From positions 434,001 to 498,000 of the forward strand of contig NZ_PNFP01000003.1 of NCBI RefSeq assembly GCF_002940685.1: DNA of 64,000 nt, read 5' to 3'. This stretch comes from Ensifer adhaerens (GTDB taxonomy: Bacteria; Pseudomonadota; Alphaproteobacteria; Rhizobiales; Rhizobiaceae). A model generated the notes under the pieces. It had not been told where the DNA came from and searched no databases. It was given only the letters and a program-made list of their open reading frames with translations. Numbering within the stretch: position 1 is the stretch's first letter; each line of letters begins with the position of its first letter. Shown one piece after another: positions 63,032 to 64,000 of the stretch. Position numbers and translations under genes: made by a program.

Positions 63032-63988
63032 ATGAACTGGACTTTGAAACGCAGGACTCTCATCGCCACGCTTGGGTTCACCGCACTGACCACCCTTGGC
63101 GCGGCTCTCTCGCCGGCGCTTGCCGCCGAAAAGACATTCGCGCTCGTGCAGATCAACCAGCAGGCGCTCTTCTTCAACCAGATGAACGAGGGCGCCCAGA
63201 AAGCGGCTGACGCCGCCGGCGCCAAGCTCGTCATCTTCAACGCCAACAACGATCCGGCCGCGCAGAACAGCGCGATCGAGACCTATATCCAGCAGAAGGT
63301 CGACGGCATCGCTGTCGTCGCGATCGACGTCAACGGCATCATGCCTGCGGTCAACCAGGCGGCCGAAGCCGGCATCCCCGTCGTCGCCATCGACGCGATC
63401 CTGCCGGAAGGCCCGCAAAAGGCGCAGATAGGCGTCGACAACGCCACGGCGGGCGCCGACATGGGCAAGCACTTCCTCGACTACATCAAGGCCAACGCGT
63501 CCGGAAAAGCCAAGATCGGCGTCGTCGGCGCGCTCAACTCCTTCATCCAGAACGTTCGCCAGGAAGGCTTTGAAAAGACCATCAAGGATGTCGACGGCAT
63601 CACGTCCGCCGGCGTCGTCGACGGGCAGAACGTGCAGGACAACGCGCTTGCCGCCGCCGAAAACCTGATCACCGGCAACCCCGACCTGACCGCGATCTAT
63701 GCAACCGGCGAACCGGCTTTGATGGGCGCCATTGCCGCTGTCGAAAGCCAGAGCAAGCAGGATAGCGTCAAGGTGTTCGGCTGGGACCTGACGGCCCAGG
63801 CGATCGCCGGCATTGATGCCGGCTACGTCGCCGCCGTGATCCAGCAGGATCCTTCCGCCATGGGCGCTGCCGCAGTCGACGCCTTGAAGAAGGTCGCAGA
63901 CGGCGGCAGCGTCGAGAAGAACATCGCCGTGCCGGTAACGATCGTCACCAAGGACAACGTCGAGCCATACCGGGCGATCTTCAAATGA
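63032..63988 (+). CDS. CUT2 ABC transporter sugar-binding protein (RbsB-like)
   Basis: The 318-residue periplasmic protein starts at ATG 63032. The leader KRRTLIATLGFTALTTLGAALSPALA ends at AEKTFALVQINQQ. It is a ribose-type binding protein (VDGIAVVAIDVNGIMPAVNQAAEAGIPVVAID block; GWDLTAQAIAGIDAGYVAAVIQQ hinge region). The permease and ATPase genes probably follow beyond the window, since the gene ends 12 bases before the edge. The LacI gene upstream suggests a sugar-inducible operon. Confidence 0.9.
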   Translation: MNWTLKRRTLIATLGFTALTTLGAALSPALAAEKTFALVQINQQALFFNQMNEGAQKAADAAGAKLVIFNANNDPAAQNSAIETYIQQKVDGIAVVAIDVNGIMPAVNQAAEAGIPVVAIDAILPEGPQKAQIGVDNATAGADMGKHFLDYIKANASGKAKIGVVGALNSFIQNVRQEGFEKTIKDVDGITSAGVVDGQNVQDNALAAAENLITGNPDLTAIYATGEPALMGAIAAVESQSKQDSVKVFGWDLTAQAIAGIDAGYVAAVIQQDPSAMGAAAVDALKKVADGGSVEKNIAVPVTIVTKDNVEPYRAIFK

Positions 63989-64000
63989 TGACGACTGAAA

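Noticed and set aside
1-64000. CRISPR arrays, tRNA, rRNA, insertion sequences, integron att sites
   Set aside because: No regularly spaced repeats, cloverleaf RNAs, transposases or integrase genes were seen on either strand.

Overview
The window looks like a catabolic, transport-rich stretch of an alpha-proteobacterial (Rhizobiales, Sinorhizobium/Ensifer or Rhizobium type) replicon, most like a pSymB-type megaplasmid. The evidence is high G+C, nine solute-uptake systems packed as operons (seven ABC and one TRAP, plus a binding protein that begins another at the right edge), many LacI/IclR/SorC/LysR/RpiR regulators, GGAGG-type ribosome sites and ATGA/GTGA stop-start overlaps. I found no rRNA, tRNA, insertion sequence, CRISPR or replication origin.

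Layout. (1) 1-11849: a minus-strand Fbp/Afu-type ABC transporter with two tandem paralogous binding proteins; its divergent LacI regulator; a minus-strand operon with an inositol-monophosphatase-like enzyme, a CX5R phosphatase, a metallophosphoesterase and an HTH-only RpiR protein, ending in the broken start of what looks like a Na/Pi cotransporter; and a divergent MFS transporter. Related palindromes lie before both operons. Together they suggest import and dephosphorylation of an organophosphate. (2) 11850-14695: a probable trans-acting sRNA with an anti-Shine-Dalgarno loop, a CPA1 Na+/H+ antiporter and a Nudix protein. (3) 14821-18978: ugpBAEC glycerol-3-phosphate uptake, then a WGR-domain mini-protein.

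(4) 19737-34959: a large non-phosphorylating L-fucose-type cluster. It has fuconolactonase, fuconate dehydratase, keto-deoxy-fuconate dehydrogenase, diketo-acid hydrolase, mutarotase, a second enolase-superfamily enzyme, a Gfo/Idh oxidoreductase, a MaoC protein, a CUT1 ABC transporter, a DctPQM TRAP transporter and an IclR regulator. (5) 35084-39469: a SnoaL-like protein and LysR gene, then an operon of a MaoC-fold protein, a family III CoA-transferase and a solute-binding-protein-like protein lacking a signal peptide. A 19-bp dyad, TATGAAT-N5-ATTCATA, lies before four promoters of regions 4 and 5 and suggests one regulon.

(6) 39760-52431 is the most unusual region: a SorC regulator, a class II aldolase/SDR fusion, a CUT2 ABC transporter, and a plus-strand operon of methylthioribose-kinase-like and MtnA-like proteins, a two-gene transketolase and a RuBisCO-like protein. 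A GTCAA-N5-TTGAC dyad before both sorC and the divergent ABC/kinase promoter ties it together. The likely substrate is a 5-modified (methylthio- or deoxy-) pentose. Embedded in it is a 74-residue protein strongly resembling R67-type (DfrB) dihydrofolate reductase. (7) 52810-61431: a zinc-ribbon protein, then an arylformamidase-like hydrolase, an aryl-CoA (2-aminobenzoate-CoA?) ligase, tryptophan 2,3-dioxygenase and a Liv-type ABC transporter, which points to tryptophan/kynurenine/anthranilate use. (8) 61437-63988: a PLP-dehydratase remnant, a LacI regulator with a clear promoter/operator, and the binding protein of a CUT2 sugar transporter that probably continues past the window.
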